From positions 13,488,076-13,552,075 of the forward strand of contig OU452229.1 in assembly GCA_911728455.2 (NCBI GenBank): 64,000 nucleotides of DNA, in the 5' to 3' direction. A program made the translations under genes and the position numbers. The stretch is from Marthasterias glacialis (taxonomy: Eukaryota; Echinodermata; Asteroidea; Forcipulatida; Asteriidae). A model generated the notes under the pieces. That model ran no database searches, was not told the DNA's origin, and worked only from the letters and a program-made list of their open reading frames with translations. This document shows, in pieces, positions 54,901-64,000 of the stretch (its first letter is position 1; each line of letters starts with the position of its first letter).

Positions 54901-55561
54901 TACCCCCACATTCTACAGTCTTCACTGCAAGTCCACCGAGCAAGCTTGGTGACGTGAGGCCGATTCAAATCCTTTGAATTGTATATCATGTGGTGAATGC
55001 ATCTACACAGTACACAGTCAACCCTCCTACCCTCTGACCATTCATCATCGTCCACTACGGTTTTGAATGATACAGTGATGCAGCATAATATCTGGCAGTG
55101 AATGCGATTAGCCAATACACAGACAGTTCAGTGCATTGTTGTTCTACTATCCACAACCTTTGCCGTTGATTTTTTTTTTCTGAACGGGCGGTCACCTTAC
55201 TATACCAGCTAATTTTATGGGAAGTACGAGGTCAAGACACTGAAATCCTTCATGGAAATTTTCTCCACACTCACCCTAATCCTGTCCACCATGAATCCGA
55301 CGTTCCTATAGCTGCCAAATGTGTACTGGTTATAGATGGCGTTGATCGCAGAGACGTAGTTGTTAAACTGTTGAATAACCTCCGTCTCATCATTGTTGAA
55401 GTACTCCGTGTATGTGTGATCTGACTGGAGGTATAGATTGCACGTGGTTTTGTCGACAGACTGCCGTCTCGAGCGTCGATGCGCTGGGTTGGTGTAGAGA
55501 TTCTCATTGACGGGATGAGAGTACTGACTCGGGTCACTCTGCTCTGTGGACTTCTGAGAGC

Positions 55562-55648
<87 letters not shown>

Positions 55649-56918
55649 GGAGAGCATAAGACCTCTTAAAGTTAAGGCATGGCAAATTGAATATTTATTG
55701 TACATTTATTCATCTCCATGGCAACAGTACAGCCAACAACTTAATTGGATGCTTTGGGACACTCAGTGGCGGTACATCAGGTATTTGTTATTGCTTACAC
55801 GGAACTGAACATACGCATGTACATCGTAAACTTTAAGTCTGCTACCCCCTAGCGTCTTCAAACATCTCCTGTTTGTTACGACCGAGTACTATTGACTGCA
55901 GCCAGTACTTTGTTAGGGCAACCACTGCTTGTGCATGTAGTTGGATGGCTTTCCAGAGGTCTTCTAAAGTCATCAACTGTAAGTTATATATACAATGTGC
56001 TTTGAATGAAGGACTTCTATATTGTAAAAGAGCCCAGCAAACACAAAGGTGTTTCTAGATTGGCCACAGTGAAGTTTAACCAATGTGAAACGATGTCGTC
56101 GGTTTTGGGTCATCATCAATAGTCCAATCCTCTAGATCATGCCACTCATTTTGTACTGGAGAGGCACTCTAAGTGATCTTTTGATCTTAGGGAACGAAGT
56201 ACCACAACACAAACGTATCACCTACCTCTTCCACGTGCGGCTGGTCCTCCTCCACAGCCGACTGTTGGACCTTCTGCATCCAATGCAACGTCTCGCTGGT
56301 CAGGCCGCATCCCCCTTCGCTGGGATGCTCCACATCCTTCCCTCTGTAGATGATCGAGTGGAACTCCGTCGGCTCGTCGAAATGCCTGTGGGCTGGCTCC
56401 ACGTGGTAAGTGTCGCTGTCTGCATAGATGGTTCCTGAGAAGCGGCCCTTCAGGATAGAGCCGTGGCACTTGGTGTCTGATTCACCTGGGATTATCAAAA
56501 CAACATTTATGTAAGGATGTGTCCGGAACTGACAGCTGTGGCTATGGCTAGACCCTAGCCTGAGCCATATAAAGCATTGATATTCAAGTCAATGGCCACA
56601 GTGACATGGCCTGACTTTGCAGTGCTAATTACTAAGGTACAATTTCAGCTTTGAGAGGGCACAGCCTTTTTCCGTTTTGCAATTCCATTGGAAAATCTTA
56701 AAGTCTATGGGAACGTTAGATGGGGCACAAAGGCCAAGACCAGGGGAACAGAGACATGGCCTAATCCCAGGGCCTGCTACCACACTAGCCATGACATACC
56801 TTCAAGTTCTCCTATGTATAGGTAATCTGGTTGACTGTGCCTGGCTCCCTCAGAGGACTCTACAATGAGATTGGGCGACAAGAAAGGGGCCCCTCGCCTC
56901 AGTCGAAGCTTGAAGTCC
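48755..56918 (-). CDS. ADAM10: ADAM10 (disintegrin and metalloproteinase 10), 12 exons, 5' end missing
   Basis: Exons in transcript order: 56918-56800, 56485-56226, 55553-55275, 54648-54465, 54313-54153, 53378-53201, 52511-52334, 51702-51598, 51002-50918, 50579-50465, 49895-49636, 48943-48755. Phases agree throughout; about 703 residues. Domains: prodomain with switch Cys (EGGCGLTS), furin site [17 protein letters not shown] zinc site, Met-turn [13 protein letters not shown], disintegrin/cysteine-rich region, stalk [28 protein letters not shown] membrane helix, and tail with [15 protein letters not shown], the conserved ADAM10 juxtamembrane tail. ADAM10 is a cell-surface sheddase for Notch, cadherins and other type I proteins. 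The signal peptide and first prodomain exons (about 80 residues) were not found up to 64000; given the 4-kb first introns of the paralog they may be outside. Confidence 0.92.
49394..49542. mobile_element. Hairpin MITE with GGGAATAAAAGAGT ends
   Basis: GGGAATAAAAGAGTGGTGAC is inverted at the right end (GTCACTCTTTTATTCCC); inner arms TCTTAATC and TGTCGC also pair. The 149-bp element sits in the last ADAM10 intron. Confidence 0.65.
50066..50332 (+). repeat. SINE family C, copy 4 (antisense in an ADAM10 intron)
   Basis: CACCGGACTCAAGTTCTGGT, GTGGGTTCAGTTACTGGTCA, CTTCGGATGGGGCGTAAAGC and TGTTATGAGAAAGGGGCCTG; ends CACCTTGTAAACCCTTAC. Confidence 0.65.
51003..51597 (-). other. ADAM10: U12-type intron with AT-AA ends (ADAM10)
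   Basis: On the - strand the donor ATATCCTTG follows TGTGA at 51598. The branch motif CCTTAAC is at 51019-51013. The next exon starts at 51002 (TGGGGCT), so the intron ends in AA. Branch-to-acceptor distance is 11 nt, identical to the + paralog, and the downstream exon is 85 nt in both. The alternative AG nine bases further in would shorten the cysteine loop by three residues. Confidence 0.7.
54153..54313 (-). CDS. ADAM10: ADAM10 zinc-binding exon
   Basis: [20 protein letters not shown], then [20 protein letters not shown] and HNFGSP. The following exon (53378-53201) opens with HDYP, completing the intact HExGHxxGxxH motif. Confidence 0.9.
54868..54975 (-). repeat. tRNA-derived SINE (GGTACCGC family)
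   Basis: GGTGGGATTCAAAGTCATTA, ATTCTACAGTC and CCGAGCAAGCTTGGTGACG on the + strand; in an ADAM10 intron. Confidence 0.55.
55275..55553 (-). CDS. ADAM10: ADAM10 furin-site and early protease exon (fused relative to paralog)
   Basis: [20 protein letters not shown] leads to [20 protein letters not shown] and on to GFMVDRIR with donor GTGAGT. HRRSRR is the convertase site. The exon (279 nt) spans what is two exons plus an intron in the + gene. Its acceptor (CTCTCAG) is immediately downstream of a ~79-nt CT tract. Confidence 0.88.
55567..55645. repeat. (AG)n microsatellite
   Basis: About 39 uninterrupted AG units. On the transcribed (-) strand this is a CT tract ending ~12 nt before the CTCTCAG acceptor of the furin-site exon of ADAM10, so it forms an extended polypyrimidine tract. 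Confidence 0.9.
56226..56485 (-). CDS. ADAM10: ADAM10 prodomain exon with cysteine switch
   Basis: [20 protein letters not shown], then [20 protein letters not shown] and [20 protein letters not shown]. The GGCG cysteine is the switch. The donor is GTAGGT at 56225 on the - strand. Confidence 0.88.
56800..56918 (-). CDS. ADAM10: First recognised prodomain exon of ADAM10
   Basis: [20 protein letters not shown], then [16 protein letters not shown]. It is homologous to 18221-18342 of the + gene ([15 protein letters not shown]...) with the same phases (split codon at both ends) and nearly the same length (119 versus 122 nt). Confidence 0.85.
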
Positions 56919-57594
56919 CTGTACACATCAACAAAAGAACAAGAGTCATAGTCATGATGAGAAAATTAAAGTAAATGGGAGCATTCTATGTGGAAAATGA
57001 ACAAAAATAACAAAACTAACAAAAATAGGCTAGACTCATTCCAATACCAATGCCCAAAGAAAGGGCTTTAAATCTTTTGGCCAAACACTGGTATAAAAGA
57101 ACTGAACAACCTCACTCAAACATCAAAAATAAGTCAAGAGGTCAAATATGTTGGATCTGGAATGGATAATAATAATAAAATAACTGGAATCATGTAGCGC
57201 CAAATTACCGAAGAATGCAAGGCGCTTAAGGGAGAAAGACAAAAAAGTAATGGGGCCAACCAGCTACATGTATGCAAAACAGTTGGTTCTGAATTTACCT
57301 TTTGAAGGACAAAACAATGTTAGCGTTTCTAATTGGGACCGGAAGATCGTTCCATAGGCGGGAGGCAACAATGGAAAAAAGCTCTGTCACCGGCTTGTTT
57401 GCGTGACTTTGTTCACAAGGGAGGTAGCGTCATAGCTTCCAAGGGAGTACGGTTAGTGAAGAAAGACAATCTGGAGTGCTGTGATTTACTGATTTGTACC
57501 CGGTATGGACCAGCGTGTGGAACTTAATACGTTTGGCTATTGGAAGCCAGCGTAGCTGTCTTAGAAGTGGTGAGCCACATCTTAAGGACAGAAA

Positions 57595-57765
57595 AGGACC
57601 ACCACTGTACGACTACCCTCTCCTGCCAACCGGCAGGAAGGCACAAAGTAGGAAGACCCAAAAACAACTTGGAAAAGGACAGCAGGCATGGCAGAAAAGG
57701 AAAGGAAGTTTGCAGGACGGATGACGTGGAAATAAGCCTGGGGATGTGCACGGGATAGACGAAAA
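57595..57765 (+). pseudogene. Degenerate non-LTR retrotransposon 3' end
   Basis: Across two frames one can read VGRPK and then TTWKRTAGMAEKERKFAGRM followed, after a stop, by WGCARDRRK. This resembles the C-terminal GRP.TTW.R...ARDR.. tail of LINE reverse transcriptase proteins. One frameshift and at least two stops; the fragment is dead. Confidence 0.45.
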
Positions 57766-58360
57766 TAGAAGCAGAGCGTGATGGCCTTATTTACCACAGG
57801 GCATGAAGAGTGTAGGTGAGTAATGTAACTCCATGTGGGCAATTCATACTCTTTTACCACACACGTTGTGAAACATGCCGATCAGTTGAAAAGTTGTTTG
57901 CTTTTATCAGTTTATTATAGAATACATGTATGTCTGTGGGAATCTTCCTCATAAGGATGGGGGAAAAGATGCCCAGAAAATGTAGTTCTTAAAAGTCACC
58001 ATTAAAACCCCTACAGATTAGGCAGTTTGGCTAACATGTGGCCTAATTCATCCAATATCCTTTTCTCCTACGTCACTCCGCACAAAGTGTTTGGAAAAGA
58101 TTCGCAGGCCTGATCCTGTGATAAGCACTTGTTGTTTGGGCCTACTGGCTCCAGTCCATAGAGTTATAGGGCGTACAAACCATGCGACACGGCCCGACAA
58201 GGAGCATTTTTGTCCATTGAAAAAATGGCGCGGACCATTCATTGACACTGGTTACTCATCCGTTCACACAGCAACCATTTTTTAAGTGGACATTTGTAAG
58301 CAATTGACCCATAGGGATTTTCGCCCATGGTGAGTCAGTGGAGTTCCGTGCATGGCATCA

Positions 58361-58546
58361 TGGAGCAAGTTCGGGTGGGCGACTAGACTTGACTAGACTA
58401 ACCGTAAACAGTGACGTAGCTCTCGAATGGACTAGATCGACCATGCTCCAGTGCATGGTTCGATATGGTCAATCTCCCTGTACTCTATGGTTTCTGGTTA
58501 GTCTAGTCGATCTAGTCAAGTCTAGTCGCCACCCGAACTTGTTCCA
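58361..58546. mobile_element. Hairpin MITE nested in an older repeat
   Basis: TGGAGCAAGTTCGGGTGGGC plus GACTAGACTTGACTAGACTA is inverted at the right as TAGTCTAGTC...CAAGTCTAGTCGCCACCCGA then ACTTGTTCCA. The surrounding sequence (58090-58140, CCTGATCCTGTGATAAGCAC) matches 18010-18045. Confidence 0.65.
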
Positions 58547-59378
58547 CAGTGCTCCCTCTAGTTCTTATAACTCTATGCTCCAGTCCTACATGTCCTAAAG
58601 AATCCTTCACTTTGGCCATTGAGTATACATTGTAAAAGGATTTGGGACTGTATAAAATAAACGTCTACATGTTTGCTTTCAAGTTAACACCAATCTCAAC
58701 TCTAATTCTTTCTAACCCCTAACCCCTGAGCTATATTTACCTGGAGACAAGTACATGTATGCTCTATGTGTCAAAGTTAAATTTACATGGTACAGACATG
58801 TAATATGTATAGTCTGACCATGTACATTCCCATACATGTGTAAGTGAACGATAAACACAGCAAGGAGCAAGATAACACAACACAACACAATGTACAGTTT
58901 GTAATGGTTGATTAAAAACCACACGGTTCAGTGAATAGTGTCATATTACAGTGACAAAAACAACTTAGCTATTTTTATGAATCATAGAGCTACTGTACAT
59001 GTACATGAACCATGCATGGACGGCACTACAAGCACTGATGTCTAATACATGTACATGTATGTCAACTTGTGCTACCATTACTACCTCCCACATTCATGAC
59101 ATTACACAACTGGTTCAAAATGATAAACAATTCAAAGGGCAATGTAATTCATGCACAGTCTGTCATTGATCCAGAACCACATGCTCAGTAAGGTCGTTGC
59201 CTACTGTACATGTACACAAGTGTACTCAGACAATTGTTGACAAAGCACTGCCGGGTGTGGCAATCATACTAGATTGTTTTTGTATTTGGAATCATGATTA
59301 CACAATATGTAGGCCTACTTGTACATGTACACATGTACATGTACAGTACAGTACAGACATAACAATACAAATGTAAAA

Positions 59379-60330
59379 CAATAGACCGATTGCGCGACCT
59401 ACGTCACGTGACCCCTGTTGGGTTAAAAATGTAAACACACACGTAATCCTCCATAGGAAAGGGTGGTACGGTACACGATGATTAATGCATTTAGTTAATT
59501 CAATCGAGGCTTTTTTTGCTCAAAATCTGTGAAACAATAGACCGATTGCGCGACCTACGTCACGTGACCCCTGTTGGGTTAAAAATGTTAACACACACGT
59601 AATCCTCCACAGGAAAGGGTGGTACGGTACACGATGATTAATGCATTTAGTTAATTCGATCAAGGCTTTTTTTGCTCGAAATCTGTGAAACATATTCCAG
59701 AGTTTGTACCAAAGACCTTCAAAGTGGCTGAATAAAGCCAGTAAGGACAGTTCCAGCAAGTCTTGAAAGTTGTAAAAGTACCGTATAAATGTGCATGATG
59801 TGTACAGTGCACGACGGAACGTTAGGCCAGACGACCGCGATCACCACACACTTTTCAACACAAAAATTTCACAGTTTTGAAGCTGAAATCATCCAAAGAA
59901 AAGGCTTTCCAAAACTGTGTGATTCCTTTGCCTATTTGAAATTCTGCAAGGCTAGGTATTAATGCTCACTTTTCCAACGTTGTTTATCCTTTTTTTACAG
60001 TGATTTAGGCCTACATTACAAACAAAATAACAGGCGGGTGGCTACATAATAGTCGTCCGACGCCGGTAGTGCATGGATTAAAAAACCTCTTTTCAGAATA
60101 ATTCTGTTAAATTATGAAACAGAGATGTGATTTAAATTAATGCCACACTACTTTAAATAAAGGGGCTGATTAACTAATTCATCGCTTAACGAAAGTACAT
60201 GTATAATCGACTGTTTTCGAATTCACTCTGTGTAACGGCCTATCTCTTTACACGTATTTTTTCACCAGCTGTATGACGTCATATATATCCGATATGGGGT
60301 CACGTAACAGCATGTAAACATTGTAAACAT
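59379..60330. mobile_element. ~1-kb TIR element, copy 2, with duplicated 5' end
   Basis: CAATAGACCGATTGCGCGAC starts at 59379 and again at 59535, each followed by CTACGTCACGTGACCCCTGT; the first unit is 156 bp and stops exactly where the second begins. The body then follows copy 1 (7221-8193) to about 60330 (CACGTAACAGCATGTAAACA), where the right terminal repeat is lost near a C run. Confidence 0.7.
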
Positions 60331-63300
60331 GTTAACATTTAGAAACTGGTCATTCTACCCCCCCCCCCCCTCCACCCAATGCTTACACCTTGCCACGGCC
60401 AATATACTGTAGGAGTACGCGCTTTAGTTTACAGGGCGCCGTAAGCGCAGGATTCTTTGGTAAGCAGCGCTCTGAAATTGGGCCCTGTATGTATAATTAT
60501 ATGTACATGTATGTGTGCTGTGCATTTATAATACAATGTTTGGCTTGTACTGTTAATGCATGCCATTTATTACATTCTATTGTAATGTAATGATATTGAT
60601 GGTGAAAGTATCTGAAGTATCAATTACTGTGCTTTTATGTACATGTATACTACATGTACACATTATACAAAATGTAGCTCTATTATATACATTACTTGTC
60701 ATATGATTTACACTACACTGTACATACATGTAGGCCTACACATGTAACAATGTACAGTGTTGTTCTTGTTGATGTGTACAGACCGTTCCGGCCTGTAAAT
60801 CAAACTGTGCGCATTGACCAAAAGGATCACGCCTTTTGGTCATGTGACCTCGGTCAAACACGGTCACACGTGCAGCGTAAACGTACACAAACTAAGGTGT
60901 GCGGGCGGGGCTTGTTGCCAAAGCCAGAACGGTCTATTGCAATTAATTACACATTTATTAAGCCCGGGGTCGCAGTCAATTCTTCTTTGGTGTTTGTAAA
61001 CAATTTCCTGAAATCTGGTGGGGGGCAGAGTGCTGGAGAGGGAAATCCTGCCAAATAACAGGCCTGCCAAGAAAATTCTACTATAAAAAAACAAACAAAC
61101 CAATGTACTTTCTGTTAATTACTACACAAAGCTGTTATTGATCGAAACCTGATCTTAAAACAGAATGACTGCCTTTGTTTGTTGTCACGGTTACCACAAC
61201 CAAGCTGACCTTGTACAACAATTCAGCTTCACAATAGCTCTAATTGCTCTGTTCTACATGTACTTCTACTTGTTGACATTGATTTGTAATATTTCGCAAC
61301 CTTTTTTTTCTCTGAAGAAAATGTAGAAAAAATATTTTTATTTTTCCTTTTGCCATGTGGAAAGGGCATAACAACTGTACATGCTTTATACTGTACATGT
61401 ATCATACATGACCACAATGCCTTTAGGTCCATTAAACTCCAAGGTACATGTACATGTACATGTACAGAACACTACATTGTACATTGTATGGCCTTGGAGT
61501 TTTTGCAATGTTCTTTGGCAACCTTCAGACTGAATAAGTGTAATGTTTTGCATGACACTTTGATTTTAAGGGTCCTTGATTGTTCAATCAGGCAGGAGCC
61601 TTTTCAAGTTGGGTCTGAGAACGGGTGTCAAACAAACAAAGAGGCACTTGACAGTGTCATAAAACACAGTTGTTTGGTTCTACCATTGAGAAAGGACTTT
61701 CTCTGTGGTCATACACAGTAAACATTGGGCATGTACATGTATGTACATATGTACAGTATTTGTGTGCTCAATGAGAACTTGGTGTGAATCATACTGTTGA
61801 ATACATCTGTACAGCATGTTACGTGTACAATACACTATGTGTAGAGGTACATGTACATGTACGTATGTATGTCAAGCCCGGTTCAAACTTCACGTGAAAG
61901 CGAATGCGAAACGAATTTACGAGATGCAAACAATCAGGACGTGCTGTTTTCTAATTGTGATGCAAGAGAATTCACTTCACTTTCGCAATTCGCTTTAAGA
62001 AGTATAAACTGGGCTTAAATGTGCCAAGAACTATATAATTAATACCATAGAGCAAAGGACCTGTCTATAATAGACCTTTCCCATGAAATATGTAAATTGC
62101 ACATCACGCGTACGCACAACACTACTGGTGGGCAAAATGAGGGAACATCGCGCCTTTTTGTGAGGGGGTAATGGTGGCATGACGCACACGCGTTTGTGCG
62201 TCTGCCTAGTGCACAACTCTATGGCGTTTGCCAACCAATAATGTCTGTACACATGCGTGAATGTAATTAGCATATTTCACGGGAAAGGCTAATTACAACA
62301 ATTTTTTTGACCAACCACAACACAACATGCATTGTAGGTCTCTATAAACACCAGCACATAATTTTGGTGTGTTAATAAACATGACAAATACTGTGTCACA
62401 CTTAAACCATAAATGGGAAGGACATAATCATATATTTTTCCAGACAACTTCATTCTACATTCTTAAAATATCCTGGGCCATGGTCTACACAGTAGTGGGC
62501 CACAGTAGTGCATTACAACTGTGTAAAATACCATTGTACTGCAAATAGTTTTGACAGGTGAGTGTGCTACTGTGCAGCAGCAGCCCTAGTAAAGTACAAT
62601 GTCATTACATCAGACAGGCATGTTGCCTTTTGTTCTCCGGGTGCAATCCCTCAACAATGTGATTGGTATGTCATTGGTACACTGGAGCAGCAGCATGTTG
62701 GAGTTAGTACTGGTTGGAGCTAGTTGGAAAGAGGGTCAAGTGATATTCTACGGTAGTACTCAGAGTAACAGTTTGAACTTGTGCCATGTTGCAAGTGTTT
62801 GCAGTGCAGTAAGAGCAGCCCCTTTCAACGCCCTCGCGACCAACATGGCTCCGTGCTTTGAATTTTAGTGATAATGCCAAATGGTGAGAAGGGTTGGACT
62901 TTTTTGTTGTACATGATAGGAACTCTTTATGAAGAATACCTGGTCACTTTATGTAACAATTTACACTGAAATGGAAGGCTAAGTTTTTAAAGAAAATTTT
63001 TTCGGTGAAGTCATTAGCCATTGACATCACACAACATTGTTAATCACAAAACTGATGTTCACATGTACAGTAAATTGTATGAACTTTTAATGCCCTTTCA
63101 CTAATTCCAAAATGTGCCAGATTTTGGCAAGGAGTATCATATAATTATTTTAGCTCTAAGAGGACACGTTGGTGTAAATAAAATGTACAATATCCAGACT
63201 ACTTTATACAAGTCAGTCGTTACTTATTTCTACAGGGAAACATTTTCCATGGTACCACCGTGAGTTGGTTGCTGTACATTGCTCAGCCAAAACAATCCAT

Positions 63301-64000
63301 AAACGTGATGTACATGTACATGGAAGGCTCTGAGTTTTTCTTTCTTGATGAGATTGAGAAAAAGGGCACTTTGCCACTTTCATTTGAAAATCAGAATATC
63401 TGTTGGAACCATTTTTGATCAGTACTCAGTATCAAGGAAGAAAGACCAGGGCAAAGGATGCCCCACCGTAGCCACCATGAAAGTCGGGATGAGCTACGAT
63501 TATTACATGTCAGTAAATATATTCCTTTTTCCAACTAGAAGTCTTGAGCAACATTGATGGGTCGACAGCTTGCAAACATTTACCAATAAGGTGTACAATT
63601 ACTCGTGAATGGGTGTGTATAGTACAATGGTACAATCAATTTGGTTTACTACTGTTCATGTAAATTTCAATCATTTGTAATGATACTGTATGTAATTAAC
63701 ACTGACGTTTCCTTTGGCAGGATGTGTTCATGCTTGGTGAACTGCACATACATACATGTACATGTATGTAACATAAGTAATTTACATTGTATACAAACAA
63801 AATGTTTTTCACATGAATTAAAATCATACTACACTTTGCCTTAAATCTCAATGTCCAGATAACTAATATTATTACACACTTACATGATGCATTTTATAGG
63901 GACAAGTGCACTTTTAGTATTTTAATAGACAACATTCTTTGTCTTTTGTGGGTGTCAGGGAGTTGGGAATAAACTACCATCACATGTAATAATGATCAGA
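60331..64000. other. Expected ADAM10 upstream region, no exon found
   Basis: No coding exon recognised. Contents: a GGGCCC element tail (60455-60485), a palindrome GACCAAAAGGATCACGCCTT with TTGGTC at 60818-60843, a TIR element (62072-62290) and dense TACATGTA repeats. Confidence 0.4.
62072..62290. mobile_element. TIR element with GACCTTTCCCATGAAATATG ends
   Basis: Left AGACCTTTCCCATGAAATAT and right CATATTTCACGGGAAAGGCT are imperfect inverted repeats; the 219-bp body is non-coding and G+C-richer (CACGCGTACGC, ACGCACACGCG). Confidence 0.55.

Larger units (their letters stand above)
56919..59378. other. Upstream ADAM10 intron (expected), repeats only
   Basis: Expected to be intron upstream of the first recognised ADAM10 exon. 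No further prodomain exon was found on the - strand. It holds a LINE-tail fragment (57595-57765), a hairpin element (58361-58546) and many TACATGTA palindromes. Confidence 0.4.

Noticed and set aside
55215..55705. Long frames with SLSLSL or REREREs
   Set aside because: Produced by the (AG)n microsatellite; only 55275-55553 is the real ADAM10 exon.
60864..61103. Possible missing N-terminal ADAM10 exon on the - strand (hydrophobic start)
   Set aside because: The translation has no prodomain pattern and no donor in the required phase; the true 5' exons are more likely beyond the window.

Overview
This is eukaryotic (metazoan) nuclear DNA, A+T-rich, with short phased coding exons separated by long repeat-filled introns. 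The genes are deuterostome-like. The repeats include TIR elements ending in GGGCCCAATTTCATAAAG and very many TACATGTA palindromes. I associate both with echinoderm, probably sea star, genomes. That placement is inference from memory of such sequences, not a database result.

Three protein-coding genes can be supported. (1) The last five coding exons of a class V aminotransferase / cysteine desulfurase-like gene lie on the + strand at 324-3204, with upstream exons outside the window and a likely poly(A) signal near 4658-4677. (2) A complete ADAM10-family metalloprotease gene lies on the + strand at 10335-35941. I assembled 15 coding exons with consistent phases, giving a 772-residue protein: signal-type N-terminus, cysteine-switch prodomain, furin site, HExGHxxGxxH protease, disintegrin/cysteine-rich region, one membrane helix and a short tail. 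(3) A second ADAM10 gene lies on the - strand at 56918-48755. It has 12 coding exons, is the more canonical of the two, and its first roughly 80 codons were not found and are probably beyond 64000.

Genes 2 and 3 are tail-to-tail paralogs separated by about 12.8 kb. They share nearly all intron positions and phases. This includes a minor-spliceosome (U12) intron within the disintegrin/cysteine-rich region: AT-AC in the + gene, and apparently AT-AA in the - gene with identical branch-to-acceptor spacing. The + gene has one extra intron next to its furin site, and the two cytoplasmic tails are unrelated. Both products are expected to be type I membrane sheddases of the Kuzbanian/ADAM10 class (Notch and other ectodomain cleavage), probably with divided labour.

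Most of the remaining sequence is mobile-element debris. It includes a 1.02-kb near-perfect foldback element with a 9-bp target duplication in intron 1 of gene 2, a related hairpin beside it, two copies of a ~1-kb TIR element (one carrying a nested MITE whose empty site is preserved in the other), several tRNA-derived SINE families, hAT-like MITEs, an 18-bp minisatellite and a long (AG)n tract directly upstream of a splice acceptor of gene 3. One exon-like open segment near 9.6 kb is unassigned. No rRNA, functional tRNA, CRISPR or viral gene was recognised.
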